Assembly (NCBI RefSeq): GCF_015074785.1
Contig: NZ_CP042464.1
Location: 682,001-746,000, forward strand
Length of the DNA stretch: 64,000 bases
Direction: 5' to 3'
Source of the DNA: Segatella copri
GTDB taxonomy: Bacteria > Bacteroidota > Bacteroidia > Bacteroidales > Bacteroidaceae
Part shown: positions 30,195 through 40,500 of the stretch, piece after piece
How the letters are laid out: each line of letters opens with the position of its first letter
Position numbering within the stretch: position 1 is the stretch's first letter
Notes under the pieces: generated by a model
Database searches by the model: none
The model's input: only the letters and a program-made list of their open reading frames with translations
What the model was told of the DNA's origin: nothing
Program-made: the position numbers and the translations under genes

Positions 30195-30244
30195 TAAGTG
30201 GAATAAAATTTGACTAAATATCTTAACTTAATTCAAAAAAAATT

Positions 30245-33200
30245 ATGAGAAAGTTCAAGAAGAAGCTCTTTGCAGCGATGCTGCTGCTTGCCTCGTCTAA
30301 TGCGATGGCGACTGACAGCTTCACGGTTAATCGTACAGATTTCCGAGATGAAAGTATTTACTTCATGATCACCACGCGTTTCTACGATGGAGATCCTAAA
30401 AACAATGTGCTCTGCTGGGACAACCAGGAAGCACAGAAGAGTACCAAGGACCCTTGTTGGCGAGGTGACTTCCAGGGTGTCATCGACAAGCTCGACTACA
30501 TCAAGGCGTTAGGTTTCACTGCCATCTGGATTACTCCTGTCGTACAGAATGCGTCTGGTTATGACTACCACGGCTATCATGCTTCGGATTTCTCCAAGGT
30601 AGATTGCCGTTATCAGAGCGGTGACGGCAAAAAGAGTGGTGACGTGATGTTCCAGGAACTCATCGACAAGGCTCACGAAAAGGGTATCAAGATTATCCTC
30701 GATATCGTGCTCAACCACTCCGGTAACTTCGGTGAGGAGCATTTTTGCAAGGAGTTCGACCGTGATACCCGTCTTCGTAATCAGGCAGACATCAATGCTT
30801 GTATGATTCCTAATCCAGAAATATTGGGTAGTGACTATCCAAGTCTTTTGCCTGCGGCACAGTATCAGCGTCGTCTTGCCCTGATGAAGAATACAGATGG
30901 TCAGAATCATGATTCACACAACTACTGGCACCATTTGGGTAGCTTCAACTGGGACTTTCCTAATCGTTGGTGGGCTCAGATTGCAGGTGACTGTGTGGAC
31001 TTCAATACTGAGAATAATACAGTGGCTGAATATCTTGTCAAATGCTATGGCAATTTCATCAAGATGGGTGTCGATGGTTTCCGTATTGATACATCCGGTC
31101 ACATCTCACGTCTTACCTTCTGCAAGCAGTTCATTCCTCAGTTTGCTGCCCTCGGTAAGCAGTACGAGGACAAGCGATTGAACAAGGCTCCATTCTTCAT
31201 GTATGGTGAGGTTTGTTCCCGTTACAGTGGTGTGCAGTACCGTGGTCAGGACAACCTTTCACCTTTTTATTATACATGGAAGGCTCCACAGAACTTGATG
31301 GATCAGTTTGATGGCAGCCAGGCATACTGGGATACTCAGGAAATTTATGACACAGGTTCTGGTTATGATGATAAGCTGATGCCTCTCTGCGAGAAGGATA
31401 ATGCGAATTCTCCTGAAAGCAACAATACCTTTATGCTGAATGGCGCATGGCATGAGCCAGATTATTCTCAGTCAAGCGGTTTCAATGTGATCGACTTCCC
31501 ATTGCACTACAACTTCGGTAATGCTGCCACCGCATACCGTTTGGCTAAGACTGGTGATATGAAATATAATGATGCTACCTATAATGTGGTATATGTTGAC
31601 AGTCACGACTATGGTCCTGGGTCAGGGTCTCGTTTTGGCGGCTCAGACGCTCAGTGGGCAGAGAATCTCTCTCTGATGTTCACCTTCCGTGGAATCCCAT
31701 GTCTCTATTATGGTTCTGAGGTAGGTTTCCGTCGCGATGTTGTGATTGACAGAGGTCCTAATGGTCCTCTTTCTGAAACTGGTCGTGCTTACTTCGGTGG
31801 TTATATCACAGGTGATGTAGAAGCATCAGACTTCGGTGAATACAAGGCTTCTGGTAATGTGGCTGCCTCATTGAATCATGATGTCGCTCAGCACCTCATC
31901 CGTCTGAACAAGATTCGTCAGGCTGTTCCTGCTCTCCGTAAGGGTCAGTGGACTGACGATGGTTGTACTCCTGCCAAGGGTGGTATCGCCTTCAAGCGTG
32001 CTTATAAGGACAGTTATGCACTCGTAGCCCTCAATGGTGGTGCTACTTTCACAGATTGCCCAGCTGGTACTTATACAGACTTGGTAACAGGCAAGACTTA
32101 CACAGGTTCTACTATCACTGTTGATGCTCCTAATACTCAGGGTCAGGTTCGCGTACTCGTGAAAGACTGGACTGGTGGCAAGCTCATTGATGATGGTGCT
32201 TTCATCTACGATACTGCTGCTCAGCATAAGGGTGGTCAGACCTATGATGGTAATGAAGAGGCTGGTACAACTTGGGTTGACGAGGCTCCTCTTCCGCCTG
32301 TAAGCGTTTCTCTTTCTCCAGCTGGCGGAAATTTCCGCACCAATACGGTAACTGTTACCGCTGAGGCCTCAGAAGATGCTACGTCTGCTTGGTATCAGAT
32401 AGAGGGACAGGACAAGGTAGATTTGACCCCTGGTAAGCCTGTTACCTTCACTATCGGTGAAGACATGAACTTCAAGGATACCAAGACAGTGACTTGGAGT
32501 GTAACAAGCTCTGAAGGCAAGGAGAAGACTGGTAAGGTAACATATACTAAGGTTGATCCTAACGCATCTATCGTGGTCATGGTGAAGGCTGACAAGGCTC
32601 CTTACATCCACGCTTGGACAACAGGTGTTGACGGTAAGAATTTGACAGGTGCATGGCCTGGTAAGGTGATGAAAGGTCCTGAGGAGATTGATGGTGCTAA
32701 ATACTGGACTTATGATTTCGATAACGTTGAGAGCTTCAATGTAATATTGAATAATGGTAGCGGTGATCAGTCTGGTAACATCACTGGTATTACAAGTGAT
32801 ACCTACTTGGAATATGACGGTCGTAAAAATGCCAAGAAGATTTCTGCTCCAGCAAATTTGACAACTGCTGCTAAGGTGGCTTTCAGCCCTAACGGTGGTG
32901 AATTTGACAAGTCAATCACTGTAACTGCAACGCTGAGCAGCAATGCTAAGAGCGGTTGGTATAAGATTGGTGATGGTGCGCAGGTAAATCTTACTCCTGG
33001 TAAGGCTGCTACATTCACACTCGGTGCTGACATGATGGAAGGCGAGAGCAAGACTGTAACTTGGAGTGCAACCAATGCTGATGGTACAACCAAGACAGGT
33101 TCTTCAACCTTCAACAAGATTAAAGAGGTAGTTATTCCTACTCCAACAGGTATCTTCGCTTACTTCCTCGCTCCTTCAGACTGGAGTCAGGTAGACAGCT

Positions 33201-33598
33201 GGGCTTGGAATAATACAGACAACTTTACCGGTGGTAACTGGCCAGGTGTAGCATGTACCAAGACCGGTGTGAAGAAGAATGGTCTGGATGTCTGGATGTG
33301 GAAGTATGATGGCGATTTGACAACTGCTCCTACTATGATCATCTTCAACAACGGCGGTGGTCAGCAGACAAAGGATTTGAAATTCGAAAACGGTGCAGTT
33401 TATAACCTTGCCGGTAAGACCAATGAGTCTGTCTCAACAGGTATCAACCAGGTAGGTAGCAAGAAGGTTCCTGCTAAGTTGAAGATTTACTCTATCAATG
33501 GTGTGAAGGTAGCCGAAGTAAACAAGGTTTCTGATGCAGAATACGTTCTGGCTCCAGGTATGTATATCTGCAATGGCAAAAAGTTTGTTATCAAATAA
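30245..33598 (+). CDS. secreted GH13 alpha-amylase with starch-binding modules (amylase 2)
   Basis: 1117 residues. The signal peptide (MRKFKKKLFAAMLLLASSNA) differs from the other three copies. The catalytic residues are D153/N157/H158 in DIVLNHSGNFG, nucleophile D282 in GFRIDTSGH, acid/base E322 in MYGEVCSR, and VDSHD. The module order is the same as amylase 1: GH13, C-domain, chitobiase-C-like, CBM26-like (IVVMVKADKAPYIHAW), chitobiase-C-like, CBM26-like (FTGGNWPGVACTKTG) and tail. The catalytic half is closest to amylase 3 (EAQKSTKD, ASDFSKVDCRYQSGDGKK), but the last CBM is closest to amylase 4 (DLTTAPTMIIF, DLKFENGAVYN), a mosaic pattern. It has a distinct 5' leader but keeps the operator-like palindrome. 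Confidence 0.92.
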   Translation: MRKFKKKLFAAMLLLASSNAMATDSFTVNRTDFRDESIYFMITTRFYDGDPKNNVLCWDNQEAQKSTKDPCWRGDFQGVIDKLDYIKALGFTAIWITPVVQNASGYDYHGYHASDFSKVDCRYQSGDGKKSGDVMFQELIDKAHEKGIKIILDIVLNHSGNFGEEHFCKEFDRDTRLRNQADINACMIPNPEILGSDYPSLLPAAQYQRRLALMKNTDGQNHDSHNYWHHLGSFNWDFPNRWWAQIAGDCVDFNTENNTVAEYLVKCYGNFIKMGVDGFRIDTSGHISRLTFCKQFIPQFAALGKQYEDKRLNKAPFFMYGEVCSRYSGVQYRGQDNLSPFYYTWKAPQNLMDQFDGSQAYWDTQEIYDTGSGYDDKLMPLCEKDNANSPESNNTFMLNGAWHEPDYSQSSGFNVIDFPLHYNFGNAATAYRLAKTGDMKYNDATYNVVYVDSHDYGPGSGSRFGGSDAQWAENLSLMFTFRGIPCLYYGSEVGFRRDVVIDRGPNGPLSETGRAYFGGYITGDVEASDFGEYKASGNVAASLNHDVAQHLIRLNKIRQAVPALRKGQWTDDGCTPAKGGIAFKRAYKDSYALVALNGGATFTDCPAGTYTDLVTGKTYTGSTITVDAPNTQGQVRVLVKDWTGGKLIDDGAFIYDTAAQHKGGQTYDGNEEAGTTWVDEAPLPPVSVSLSPAGGNFRTNTVTVTAEASEDATSAWYQIEGQDKVDLTPGKPVTFTIGEDMNFKDTKTVTWSVTSSEGKEKTGKVTYTKVDPNASIVVMVKADKAPYIHAWTTGVDGKNLTGAWPGKVMKGPEEIDGAKYWTYDFDNVESFNVILNNGSGDQSGNITGITSDTYLEYDGRKNAKKISAPANLTTAAKVAFSPNGGEFDKSITVTATLSSNAKSGWYKIGDGAQVNLTPGKAATFTLGADMMEGESKTVTWSATNADGTTKTGSSTFNKIKEVVIPTPTGIFAYFLAPSDWSQVDSWAWNNTDNFTGGNWPGVACTKTGVKKNGLDVWMWKYDGDLTTAPTMIIFNNGGGQQTKDLKFENGAVYNLAGKTNESVSTGINQVGSKKVPAKLKIYSINGVKVAEVNKVSDAEYVLAPGMYICNGKKFVIK

Positions 33599-33707
33599 AC
33601 TTACCGCTACTTTGGGACTTAAACAAGCACTTCGCCTGCTTTGTAAGCGGGTAGTGTGAGTTTGTCCCCGTGCGGTTAGCAGTTTATGTACATGATATCC
33701 TCTGAAT

Positions 33708-33756
33708 GGGGCTGATTTTTGCAAATATCCGTTTTGCGAAATTCAGCCTCTTTTTT
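33708..33756 (+). terminator. terminator after amylase 2
   Basis: GGGGCTGATTTTTGCAAA folds with TTTGCGAAATTCAGCCTC (wobbles and one mismatch), then TTTTTT. Confidence 0.75.
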
Positions 33757-33767
33757 CTTTGTTATTG

Positions 33768-33781
33768 CGAAAACGATTGCA
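33768..33781. promoter_or_regulatory. LacI-operator-like palindrome upstream of amylase 3
   Basis: CGAAAACGATTGCA matches TGNAANCGNTNNCA except for the first T. It lies 108 bp before the amylase 3 start. Confidence 0.5.
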
Positions 33782-33835
33782 CAGAAAAAACAATAGAAAA
33801 GTGAATTGTTTTATAGTATTTATAAAAAGAATTCG

Positions 33836-33843
33836 TAATTTTG
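33836..33843 (+). promoter_or_regulatory. -7 box of amylase 3
   Basis: TAATTTTG in the leader segment identical to those of amylases 1 and 4 (33835-33889). Confidence 0.6.
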
Positions 33844-33889
33844 CGGTGTAATTATTCAACTATTCAATTTTAAACTTAACAATTTCATT

Positions 33890-36800
33890 ATGAAAAAACT
33901 TGCCGCAAAATTATGGGCGGTTCTTATGCTCATGTTGGTCTCTATGCAGACGATGGCGACGGATGTCTTCACATCTAATCGTACTGACTTTCGAGACGAA
34001 AGTATCTATTTCATGATGACCACTCGTTTTTACGATGGTGATCCCTCTAATAACGTGCTCTGCTGGGACAACCAGGAAGCACAGAAGAGTACCAAGGACC
34101 CTTGTTGGCGAGGTGACTTCCAGGGTGTCATTGACAAGCTTGACTATATCAAGGCGCTTGGTTTCACTGCCATCTGGATTACTCCTGTCGTACAGAATGC
34201 ATCCGGTTATGACTACCACGGCTATCATGCTTCGGATTTCTCCAAGGTAGACTGCCGCTATCAGAGTGGTGACGGCAAAAAGAGTGGTGACGTGATGTTC
34301 CAGGAGCTCATCGACAAGGCTCACGCCAAGGGTATCAAGATTATCCTCGATATCGTGCTCAACCACACCGGTAACTTCGGTGAGGAGCATTTTTGCAAGG
34401 AGTTCGACCGTGATACTCGTCTTCGTAACCAGGCAGACATCAATGCTTGTATGATTCCTAATTTGGAAACATTGGGTAGTGACTATCCAGGTCTTCTGCC
34501 TGGTTATCAGTATCAGCGTCGTCTTGCCATGATGAAGAATACCGATGGCCAGAATCATGATACTCACAACTACTGGCACCATTTCGGTAACTTCAACTGG
34601 GACTTACCTAATCGTTGGTGGGCTCAGATTGCAGGCGACTGTGTGGACCTCAATACTGAGAATAATACAGTGGCTGATTATCTTGTCAAATGCTATGGTA
34701 ATTTCATCAAGATGGGTGTCGATGGTTTCCGTATTGATACATCCGGTCACATCTCACGTCTTACCTTCTGCAAGCAGTTTATTCCTCAGTTTGCTGCCCT
34801 CGGTAAGAAGTACGAGGACAAGCGCATCAACAAGGCTCCATTCTTCATGTATGGTGAGGTTTGTGCCCGTTTCGGTGGTGTGCAGTATCGTGGTCAGGAC
34901 AACCTTTCACCTTATTATTATACATGGAAGGCTCCACAGAACTTGATGGATAGCTTTGATGGCAGCCAGTCATACTGGGACACTCAGGAAATCTATGACA
35001 GTGGTACAGGTTATGATGCTAAGCTGATGCCTCTCTGCGAGAAAGATAATGCTGATTCTCCTGAAAGCAATAATACCTTTATGCTGAATGGTGCATGGCA
35101 TGAGCCAGACTATTCTCAGTCAAGCGGTTTCAATGTAATCGACTTCCCATTGCACTACAACTTCTCTAATGCAGGAAGTGCATACGGCTTGGCTAAGTCT
35201 GGTGATATGAAATACAATGATGCTACTTTCAATGTGGTATATGTAGACAGTCATGACTATGGTCCTCAGCCAAGTGATGGTATCCGTTTCTCTGGTAGTG
35301 ATGCTCAGTGGGCTGAGAATCTCTCTCTGATGTTTACCTTCCGTGGAATCCCATGTCTCTATTATGGTTCTGAGGTAGGTTTCCGTCGTGGTTCTGTGAT
35401 TGACAAAGGTCCTAATGGTCCTCTTTCTAACACAGGTCGTGCTTACTTCGGTGGTTATATCACAGGTGATGTAGAAGCATCAGACTTCGGTGAATACAAG
35501 GCTTCTGGTAATGTGGAAGCTACATTGAATCATGATTTGGCTCAGCACCTCATCCGTCTGAACAAGATTCGTCAGGCTGTTCCTGCTCTCCGTAAGGGTC
35601 AGTGGACAGACGATGGCTGTACTCCTGCCAAGGGCGGTATCGCCTTCAAGCGTGCTTATAAGGACAGTTATGCACTCGTAGCCCTCAATGGTGGTGCTAC
35701 TTTCACAGATTGCCCAGCTGGTACTTATACAGACTTGGTAACAGGCAAGACTTACACAGGTTCTACTATCACCGTTGATGCTCCTGCTACTCAGGGTCAG
35801 GTTCGCGTACTCGTGAAAGACTGGAAGGGTGGCAAGCTCATTGATGATGGTGCTTTTATCTATGCTTCTACTGCTCAGCATAAGAGTGGTCAGGACTATG
35901 ATGGTAATGAAGAGGCTGGTACAACTTGGGTTGACGAGACTCCTCTTCAGCCAGTAAGCGTTTCTCTTTCTCCAGCTGGTGGAAGTTTCCGCACCAATAC
36001 GGTAACAGTTACTGCTGAACTCTCAGAAGATGCTTTGTCTGGTTGGTACCAGATTGAGGGACAGGACAAGGTAGCTTTGACCCCTGGTAAGCCTGCTACC
36101 TTCACTATCGGTGACGACATGAACTTCAATCAGACCAAGACTGTGACTTGGAGCGCTACAAGCTCTGAAGGCGAGAAGACTGGTAAGGTTACTTATACCA
36201 AGGTAGATCCTAACGCAGCTATCACCGTATATGTAAAGGCAGACAAGGCTCCTTACATCCACGCTTGGATAACTGGCGGCAAAAATCTGACAGGTGAATG
36301 GCCTGGTAAGGTAATGGATGGTCCTGTGGAGATTGATGGTGCTAAATACTGGACTTATGATTTCGATAACGTTGAGAGCTTCAATGTAATATTGAATAAT
36401 GGTAGCGGTGCTCAGTCTGGTGAAATCTCTGGTATTACAGGTGATACCTACTTGGAGTATGATGGTAGTAGAAGTGCCAAGAAGATTGACGCTCCTGTCA
36501 ATACAGTTGCTACTGCCAAGGTTACTTTGAGTCCTAACGGTGGTGACTTCCAGAAGACTATCTCCGTAACTGCCACATTGAGCAACAATGCCAAGAGCGG
36601 TTGGTATAAGATTGGCGATGGCGAGCAGGTAGCTCTTACTCCTGGTAAGGCTACTACCTTCACTCTCGGTGACGATATACTGGAAGGCGAGAGCAAGACT
36701 GTAACTTGGAGTGCAACTAATGCTGACAATGAAACCAAGACAGGTTCTGCTACCTTCAACAAGCAGAAAGAGGTTGTAATTCCTACTCCAACAGGTATCT

Positions 36801-37246
36801 TCGCTTACTTCCTCGCTCCTTCAGACTGGACTGATGTTCACGCTTATGTTTGGACTGATGGTGACAAATATGCTGGTGAATGGCCTGGTGTAGCTTGTAC
36901 CAAGACTGGTGAGAAGAAGAATGGTTTGGATATCTGGATGTGGAAGTATGATGGTGATAAGACTGAACTTCCTGCTAAGATTATCTTCAACAATAATGGT
37001 AATGGTAACAACCAGACTGGTAATTTCGATTTCGTAAACGGTGCAGTCTATGACCGCAACGGTAAGACCAATGAGTCTGTCTCAACAGGTATCAACCAGG
37101 TAGGTAGCAAGAAGGCTCCTGCTAAGTTGAAGATTTACTCTATCAATGGTGTGAAGGTAGCCGAAGTAAACAAGGTTTCTGATGCAGAATACGTTCTGGC
37201 TCCAGGTATGTATATCTGCAATGGCAAGAAGTTTGTTATCAAATAA
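33890..37246 (+). CDS. secreted GH13 alpha-amylase with starch-binding modules (amylase 3)
   Basis: 1118 residues. Signal peptide and leader are near-identical to amylases 1 and 4. The catalytic residues are D154/N158/H159, nucleophile D283, acid/base E323 and VDSHD. The catalytic half is most like amylase 2 (DFSKVDCRYQSGDGKKSGD, EEHFCKEFDRDTRLRNQADI). The last starch-binding module is divergent (TDVHAYVWTDGDKYAGEWPGV), with an insertion NNNGNGNNQTGNF. The modules and C-terminal tail (LAPGMYICNGKKFVIK) are otherwise as in the neighbours. The divergent CBM could alter ligand preference, which is inference only. Confidence 0.92.
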   Translation: MKKLAAKLWAVLMLMLVSMQTMATDVFTSNRTDFRDESIYFMMTTRFYDGDPSNNVLCWDNQEAQKSTKDPCWRGDFQGVIDKLDYIKALGFTAIWITPVVQNASGYDYHGYHASDFSKVDCRYQSGDGKKSGDVMFQELIDKAHAKGIKIILDIVLNHTGNFGEEHFCKEFDRDTRLRNQADINACMIPNLETLGSDYPGLLPGYQYQRRLAMMKNTDGQNHDTHNYWHHFGNFNWDLPNRWWAQIAGDCVDLNTENNTVADYLVKCYGNFIKMGVDGFRIDTSGHISRLTFCKQFIPQFAALGKKYEDKRINKAPFFMYGEVCARFGGVQYRGQDNLSPYYYTWKAPQNLMDSFDGSQSYWDTQEIYDSGTGYDAKLMPLCEKDNADSPESNNTFMLNGAWHEPDYSQSSGFNVIDFPLHYNFSNAGSAYGLAKSGDMKYNDATFNVVYVDSHDYGPQPSDGIRFSGSDAQWAENLSLMFTFRGIPCLYYGSEVGFRRGSVIDKGPNGPLSNTGRAYFGGYITGDVEASDFGEYKASGNVEATLNHDLAQHLIRLNKIRQAVPALRKGQWTDDGCTPAKGGIAFKRAYKDSYALVALNGGATFTDCPAGTYTDLVTGKTYTGSTITVDAPATQGQVRVLVKDWKGGKLIDDGAFIYASTAQHKSGQDYDGNEEAGTTWVDETPLQPVSVSLSPAGGSFRTNTVTVTAELSEDALSGWYQIEGQDKVALTPGKPATFTIGDDMNFNQTKTVTWSATSSEGEKTGKVTYTKVDPNAAITVYVKADKAPYIHAWITGGKNLTGEWPGKVMDGPVEIDGAKYWTYDFDNVESFNVILNNGSGAQSGEISGITGDTYLEYDGSRSAKKIDAPVNTVATAKVTLSPNGGDFQKTISVTATLSNNAKSGWYKIGDGEQVALTPGKATTFTLGDDILEGESKTVTWSATNADNETKTGSATFNKQKEVVIPTPTGIFAYFLAPSDWTDVHAYVWTDGDKYAGEWPGVACTKTGEKKNGLDIWMWKYDGDKTELPAKIIFNNNGNGNNQTGNFDFVNGAVYDRNGKTNESVSTGINQVGSKKAPAKLKIYSINGVKVAEVNKVSDAEYVLAPGMYICNGKKFVIK

Positions 37247-37355
37247 ACTTACCGCTACTTTGGGACTTAAACAAGCACTTCGCCTGCTCTGTAAGCGGGT
37301 AGTGTGAGTTTGTCCCCGTGCGGTTAGCAGTTTATGTACATAATATCCTCTGAAT

Positions 37356-37403
37356 GAGGCTGAATTTTGCAAATATCCGTATTGCGAAATTCAGCCTCTT
37401 TTT
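37356..37403 (+). terminator. terminator after amylase 3
   Basis: GAGGCTGAATTTTGCAA pairs with TTGCGAAATTCAGCCTC (one wobble), then TTTTT. Confidence 0.8.
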
Positions 37404-37424
37404 CTTTGTTGCTGCGAAATCGAT

Positions 37425-37438
37425 TGCACAGAAGAAAC
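37425..37438. promoter_or_regulatory. LacI-operator-like palindrome upstream of amylase 4
   Basis: CGAAATCGATTGCA differs from the full TGNAANCGNTNNCA pattern only at the first base. It lies 98 bp before the amylase 4 start. Confidence 0.5.
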
Positions 37439-37482
37439 AATAGAAAAGTGAATTATCTTATAGTATTTATAAAAAGAATTCG

Positions 37483-37490
37483 TAATTTTG
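37483..37490 (+). promoter_or_regulatory. -7 box of amylase 4
   Basis: TAATTTTG, 46 bp before the ATG, in the shared 55-bp leader (37482-37536). Confidence 0.6.
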
Positions 37491-37536
37491 CGGTGTAATT
37501 ATTCAACTATTCAATTTTAAACTTAACAATTTCATT

Positions 37537-40500
37537 ATGAAAAAACTTGCCGCAAAATTATGGGCGGTTCTTATGCTCATGTTGGTCTCTATGCAGACGA
37601 TGGCTACGGACACGTTTACCAGCGATCGTACTGACTTCCGAGACGAAAGTATCTATTTCATGATCACCACCCGTTTCTACGATGGAGATCCTAAAAACAA
37701 TGTGCTCTGCTGGGACAACCAGGCAGCGCAGATTGAAACAAAAGACCCTTGCTGGCGAGGCGACTTCCAGGGTGTCATTGATAAGCTCGACTATATCAAG
37801 GCTCTTGGTTTCACAGCCATCTGGATTACTCCTGTCGTACAGAACGCATCCGGTTATGACTACCACGGCTATCATGCCATGGATTTCCAGCATGTTGACT
37901 GCCGCTATCAGAGCAGTGATGGTAAGAGTGGTGACGTGATGTTCCAGGAACTCATCGACAAGGCTCACAAAAAGGGTATCAAGATTATCCTCGATATCGT
38001 GCTCAACCACACTGGTAACTTCGGTGAGGAGAAGCTCTGCAAGCTGTTCGATCGTAACACACAACTTCGCAACCAAGCTTACATCGATGCTTGTATGACC
38101 CCTACAGAAACTTTGGGTAGTGACTACCTGACCATCCTTCCAAAAGATCAATACCAGCGTCGTCTTACCATGATGAAGAATATGAATGGTCAGAACCAGG
38201 ATATTCACAACTACTGGCATCATTTCGGTATGTTCGGTTGGGATGATCCATCCCGTTGGTGGGGGCAGATTGCCGGTGACTGCGTAGACCTGAATACAGA
38301 GAACGACGCGGTGGCAGATTATCTCGTGAAGTGCTATGGTCAGTTCATCAAGATGGGTGTGGATGGTTTCCGTATCGATACATCTGGTCACATCTCACGA
38401 CTCACTTTCAACCATCAGTTCATTCCTCAGTTTGCTGCCCTCGGTAAGCAGTACGAGAATAAGCGATTGAACAAGGCTCCTTTCTTTATGTATGGTGAGG
38501 TTTGTACCCGTGGTCACGAAGCAACCTACAGAGGTCAGGCTAATCTTTCTTGCTACTTCTATACATGGAAGTCTGATGAGTCTTTGATGAACCAGTGGGA
38601 TGGAAGCCAAAGCTTCTGGGACAGTCAGGTATTGCCAGAGGGTTCTGGTCCTGTCGGTCCTCAGGCACTCTGCGGTAAGGAAACATTTGGTGACAAGAAG
38701 AGCGAAAATGCCAAGATGATCAATGGTGCATGGCATGAGCCAGACTATTCTGAGGCAAGTGGTTTTAATGTCATCGACTTCCCAATGCACTATAGCTACA
38801 ATACAGCTAAAGATGCATTCCGTCTTTCAAAGGAAGACGAACTCTATAATGACGCTACATACAATGTAGTATATATTGACAGCCATGACTACAGTCCAGG
38901 CCCTAACGATCTCAACCGTTTCGGTGGTACAGATGCTCAGTGGGCTGAGAACCTCTCTCTCTTGTTTACCTTCCGTGGTATTCCATGTATCTACTATGGT
39001 TCTGAGGTTGGTTTCCGTCGTGGTGTAAGAATCGACCCAGGTCCTAACGGTCCTCTTTCTGAAACTGGTCGTGCTTACTTCGGTGGTTATATCACAGGTG
39101 ATGTAACAGCAACAGACTTCGGTGAGTATAAGGCTACAGGTAACGTAGCAGCTACTTTGAATCACGATGTAGCTCAGCACCTCATCCGTTTGAACAAGAT
39201 CCGTCAGGCTGTTCCTGCTCTCCGTAAGGGTCAGTGGACAACAGATGGTTGTAAGGCAACAGGTAAGAATGGTATCGCTTTCAAGCGTGCTTACAAGGAT
39301 TGCTATGCGCTCGTAGCCCTCAATGGTGGTGCTACCTTCACAGATTGCCCAGCTGGTACTTATACCGACGTGGTAACTGGTAAGACATATACAGGTTCTA
39401 CTATTGAAGTAGAAGCTCCTGCTACTCAGGGTCAGCTCCGTGTTCTCGTAAAGGACTGGAAGGATGGCAAGATCGGTGAGGATGGTGCTTTCATCTACGA
39501 TACTACAGCTAAGTCTTTGGACGGTCAAGACTATGATGGTAATGAGGAGGCTGGTACAATTTGGAACGAGCAGGGTCCTATTCAGCCAGCAAGCGTTTCA
39601 TTCTCACAGGCAGGTGGATCATTCCGTACTGAGACTATTAACCTGACAGTTACTCTCTCTGAAGACGCTAAGTCTGGTTGGTATCAGATAAAAGGTCAGG
39701 ATAAGGTGAACTTGACTCCTGGTGTGAGTGAGAACCTTACCATTGGCGACGGTATGAACTTTGGCGACACCAAGACTATTGAGTGGAGCGCAGAGGCCCA
39801 GGACGGTAAAGTAAAGAGCGGTAGCTTGACCTTCAAGAAGGTGGACCCTAACGCATCTATCACCGTATATGTACAGGCAGAAAATGCTCCTTTTATCTAT
39901 GCTTGGTCAAAAGGTTCTTCTGTTAAGAAATTGACAGGCGATTGGCCTGGTACAAAGATGACAGAGTCTGAAGAAATCAATGGCGAAAAGTACTGGACTT
40001 GCGCTTTTGATGGCGTAGATAACTTCAATGTCATCTTGAATAATAATAGCGGTGCACAGTCTGGTGACATCACTGGTATCACAGGTGATATCTACCTGAA
40101 GTATGACGGCGGTGCAAATGCTCAGAAGATTGACGCTCCTGTCAATACTGCAGCCAAGGTTACTTTGAGTCCTAATGGTGGTGACTTCGAGAAGACTGTT
40201 ACCGTAGCAGCCACACTGAGCAGCAATGCCAAGAGCGGTTGGTATAAGATTGGTAATGGCGAGCAGGTAGCTCTTACTCCTGGTAAGGCTGCTACATTCA
40301 CTCTCGGTGAAGATATGCAGGAAGGCGAAAGCAAGACTGTAACTTGGAGCGCAACTAATGCAGAAGGTGTAACCAAGACAGGTTCTGCAACCTTCAACAA
40401 GATTAAAGAGGTAGTTATTCCTACTCCAACAGGTATCTTCGCTTACTTCCTCGCTCCTTCAGATTGGAGTCAGGTAGATTGCTGGGCTTGGAATAATACA

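Larger units (their letters stand above)
33599..33889. repeat. duplicated amylase intergenic unit, copy 1
   Basis: About 290 bp, nearly identical to 37247-37536. It contains, in order, a conserved 3' segment of about 105 bp with a small hairpin (CCTGC/GCGGG at 33635-33651), a terminator (33708-33756), the operator-like palindrome (33768-33781), a -7 box (33836-33843) and the leader shared with amylase 1. It marks a tandem duplication of about 3.65 kb. Confidence 0.85.
37247..37536. repeat. duplicated amylase intergenic unit, copy 2
   Basis: Near-identical copy of 33599-33889 with scattered substitutions, including CTGCTCTG for CTGCTTTG in the small hairpin. It carries a terminator (37356-37403), the operator-like palindrome (37425-37438) and a -7 box (37483-37490). 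Confidence 0.85.

Noticed and set aside
33610..33690. A tRNA-Thr-like anticodon arm (CCTGC, TTTGTAA loop, GCGGG) in the amylase 2-3 gap
   Set aside because: No acceptor stem, D-arm or T-loop of standard form surrounds it, and the second copy at 37247 has TCTGTAA in the loop, destroying the anticodon. It is better seen as a small hairpin in a duplicated 3' segment.
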